Source: Larix sibirica
Taxonomy: Eukaryota > Streptophyta > Pinopsida > Pinales > Pinaceae
DNA length: 21,074 nucleotides
Assembly (NCBI GenBank): GCA_004151065.3
Contig: NWUY0300028481.1
Span: 17,030 to 38,103, forward strand
Reading direction: 5' to 3'
Part shown: positions 19,814 through 21,074 of the stretch, piece by piece
Layout of the letters: the number at the start of each line of letters is the position of its first letter
Position numbering within the stretch: position 1 is the first letter of the stretch
Translations under genes and position numbers: made by a program
Notes under the pieces: model-generated
Database searches by the model: none
The model's input: only the letters and a program-made list of their open reading frames with translations
Told to the model about the DNA's origin: nothing

Positions 19814-21074
19814 CTACATGAAGTCCAAACCTATGGTTTTAATTAGTATCTCTCCATTCCTGGTGCTTCTATAAATTGTTGACCCCGTAGACAGAAGAAG
19901 ACCCTCCTTCGATAGTGCATCTACTTTTTCATTATGTTCTCTATAAATATGACAAATACGGAAAGAATTGAAAGCTCCAGCGAGTCTTTTAAGATTTGCT
20001 CCAATACCCTGCAGATTGATATTAAAGAGATTTTTTTTCCCATTCATAAAATCAGTCCAAATTTCAGAATCACCATAAACCTGTAATTTCTGAACCTCTT
20101 CCTCTTGACAAAGCTTCATCAATGTTCTTAAAGCCAAACATTATGCTATGTTGTTTGTGCCTCTCCCACAATTAGCTTCAAACTCAATCCTATGTAATTA
20201 TGAAATCTTTAGACTGCCCCCCAGGCCACAGATTTTGTTTTCTCCTTCACAGGCTCCATCAAAGAATCCATGGCACACCTTTTCATCAATCATTGCCTCT
20301 TTTCTAATATTCATTTTTGCGTTTGAATCATTTTCTTTGAAGAAACTGTACATAGCCAACACTTGAAAAGCAGGGATATGATTCTCCTCGAAAATCCTAT
20401 CGTTCTGAGCTCTCCAAATGCTCCACGATGTTAAAAAAGAAATACATCTAATATTTTTCAATTCTAATTTCTGATACCTTTGATTTAAGCAATCTTCAAT
20501 TGAACTAGCTTCCCAAAGTTTGTCTTCATGAATACCTTCACCAATTCCTTTCCGGGCTTGTTTTGTAAATGAACAGTGTATGAATAAATGTTCTATAGTT
20601 TCTTCATTATTCATGCATAGGCTGCAGATACTTGGGCCACTAAAATTCCTTTTACATAAGTTATTCCAAGCAAGAACTTTATCCTTCAGGACCAACCACA
20701 TAAAAAAATTAGTTTTCTATGGAGCCAAGGTATTCAATATAGCCGTCCACCACCACTTCCTTTGTTGTTCCAATCTAGTCTAGAAGATTTTATACGCTTG
20801 CCTTATAGAGTACTTTCCTCTCACCTTCTTACCAGTGCATAGAAGTAATTTTGGCTCATCTGATAGCATTGTTGGTGCCCAATTTATCACTGTTTTTGGT
20901 CGATAAATATACTCTAAATGGCGGCTCTATCATCATTTTTGATATCATAAATTGCTCTTTGTGCCATTTAGATCGTCGAATGGGACAGGTATGAATTTAT
21001 TTATACATCTTATGAATATTGGGAAAGATTCGCTATATTTTGGTTTATTAATGATTATTTGGCTTGTTTAATGA
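19814..21074 (-). pseudogene. 3' part of a second LINE ORF2: zf-RVT and RNase H (dead, runs off window)
   Basis: One minus frame can be followed from the window edge to TAG 19814-19816. From 21074 to about 20820 it crosses a linker with several stops and then gives GKYSIRQAYKIF and WWWTAILNTLAP-stop-KTNFFMWLVLK. The zf-RVT domain follows (about 20700-20570): KVLAWNNL, GPSICSLC, EHLFIHC. After the WSIWRAQNDRIF segment, RNase H begins with CHGFFDGACEGE (first catalytic Asp), GLGGSL, a TAA (20198-20200), RGTNNIA, another TAA (20141-20143), CLALRTL, then LQVYGDS (third acidic residue) and REHNEKVDALSKEG (last Asp). The second TAA sits exactly where the family has its catalytic Glu. RNase H removes RNA from the RNA/DNA hybrid in this LINE lineage. 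The overlapping plus frames at 20148-20366 and 20580-20783 are shadows. Confidence 0.85.

Noticed and set aside
1-21074. tRNA genes, rRNA, CRISPR arrays, bacterial-type operons
   Set aside because: No tRNA box A/B pair, no regularly spaced direct repeats with unique spacers and no ribosomal motifs were found; the content is eukaryotic spacer.

Overview
The window looks like intergenic DNA from a plant nuclear genome. It is AT-rich, holds no intact cellular protein gene that I can recognise, and is filled with decayed retroelements. All identifiable coding relics are of plant types: LINE ORF1 proteins with a DUF4283 domain and a CCHC zinc knuckle, and LINE ORF2 proteins with endonuclease, reverse transcriptase, zf-RVT and sometimes RNase H. 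Old, heavily mutated relics in AT-rich spacer fit a large plant genome such as a conifer, but nothing here proves the taxon. Two single ambiguous bases (n at 433 and 17598) suggest draft sequence.

Layout. 1-1440: no recognised gene. About 1480-1790 (minus): a small reverse transcriptase relic. About 2685-4135: a degenerate array of a 56-bp tandem repeat with a palindromic core. 4140-6270: AT-rich spacer with several two-copy tandem duplications. About 6290-6880 (minus): a decayed LINE ORF1 (DUF4283). 6834-7210 (minus): an unidentified partly open frame. 7306-7590: a 145-bp tandem duplication.

About 7845-13629 (plus): the main feature, a nearly full-length LINE. It has a GC-richer 5' leader with telo-box-like motifs, ORF1 (8111-9970; one frame, seven internal stops) and ORF2 (9970-13629; endonuclease, reverse transcriptase, zf-RVT; about fifteen internal stops and two frameshifts). 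The two ORFs overlap by one base in the string TAATG. ORF1 would have been the RNA-binding partner and ORF2 the nicking and copying enzyme of target-primed reverse transcription. Both are now dead.

Downstream, 13887-14079 is a three-copy 63/64-bp repeat. About 14600-15490 (minus) is a decayed coding strip with a retropepsin-like end and a charged linker. About 16105-17300 (plus) is another ORF1 relic. 17612-17639 is a perfect 28-bp palindrome. An AT-rich dispersed repeat occurs near 14.3 kb and again near 18.0 kb. 19814-21074 (minus) is the 3' part of a different LINE lineage that carries RNase H; it runs off the window edge.

I found no tRNA, rRNA, CRISPR array or novel functional system. 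The most informative observations are the TAATG junction, the kinds of stop codons in the LINE, the palindrome-bearing 56-bp array and the unnamed relic near 15 kb.
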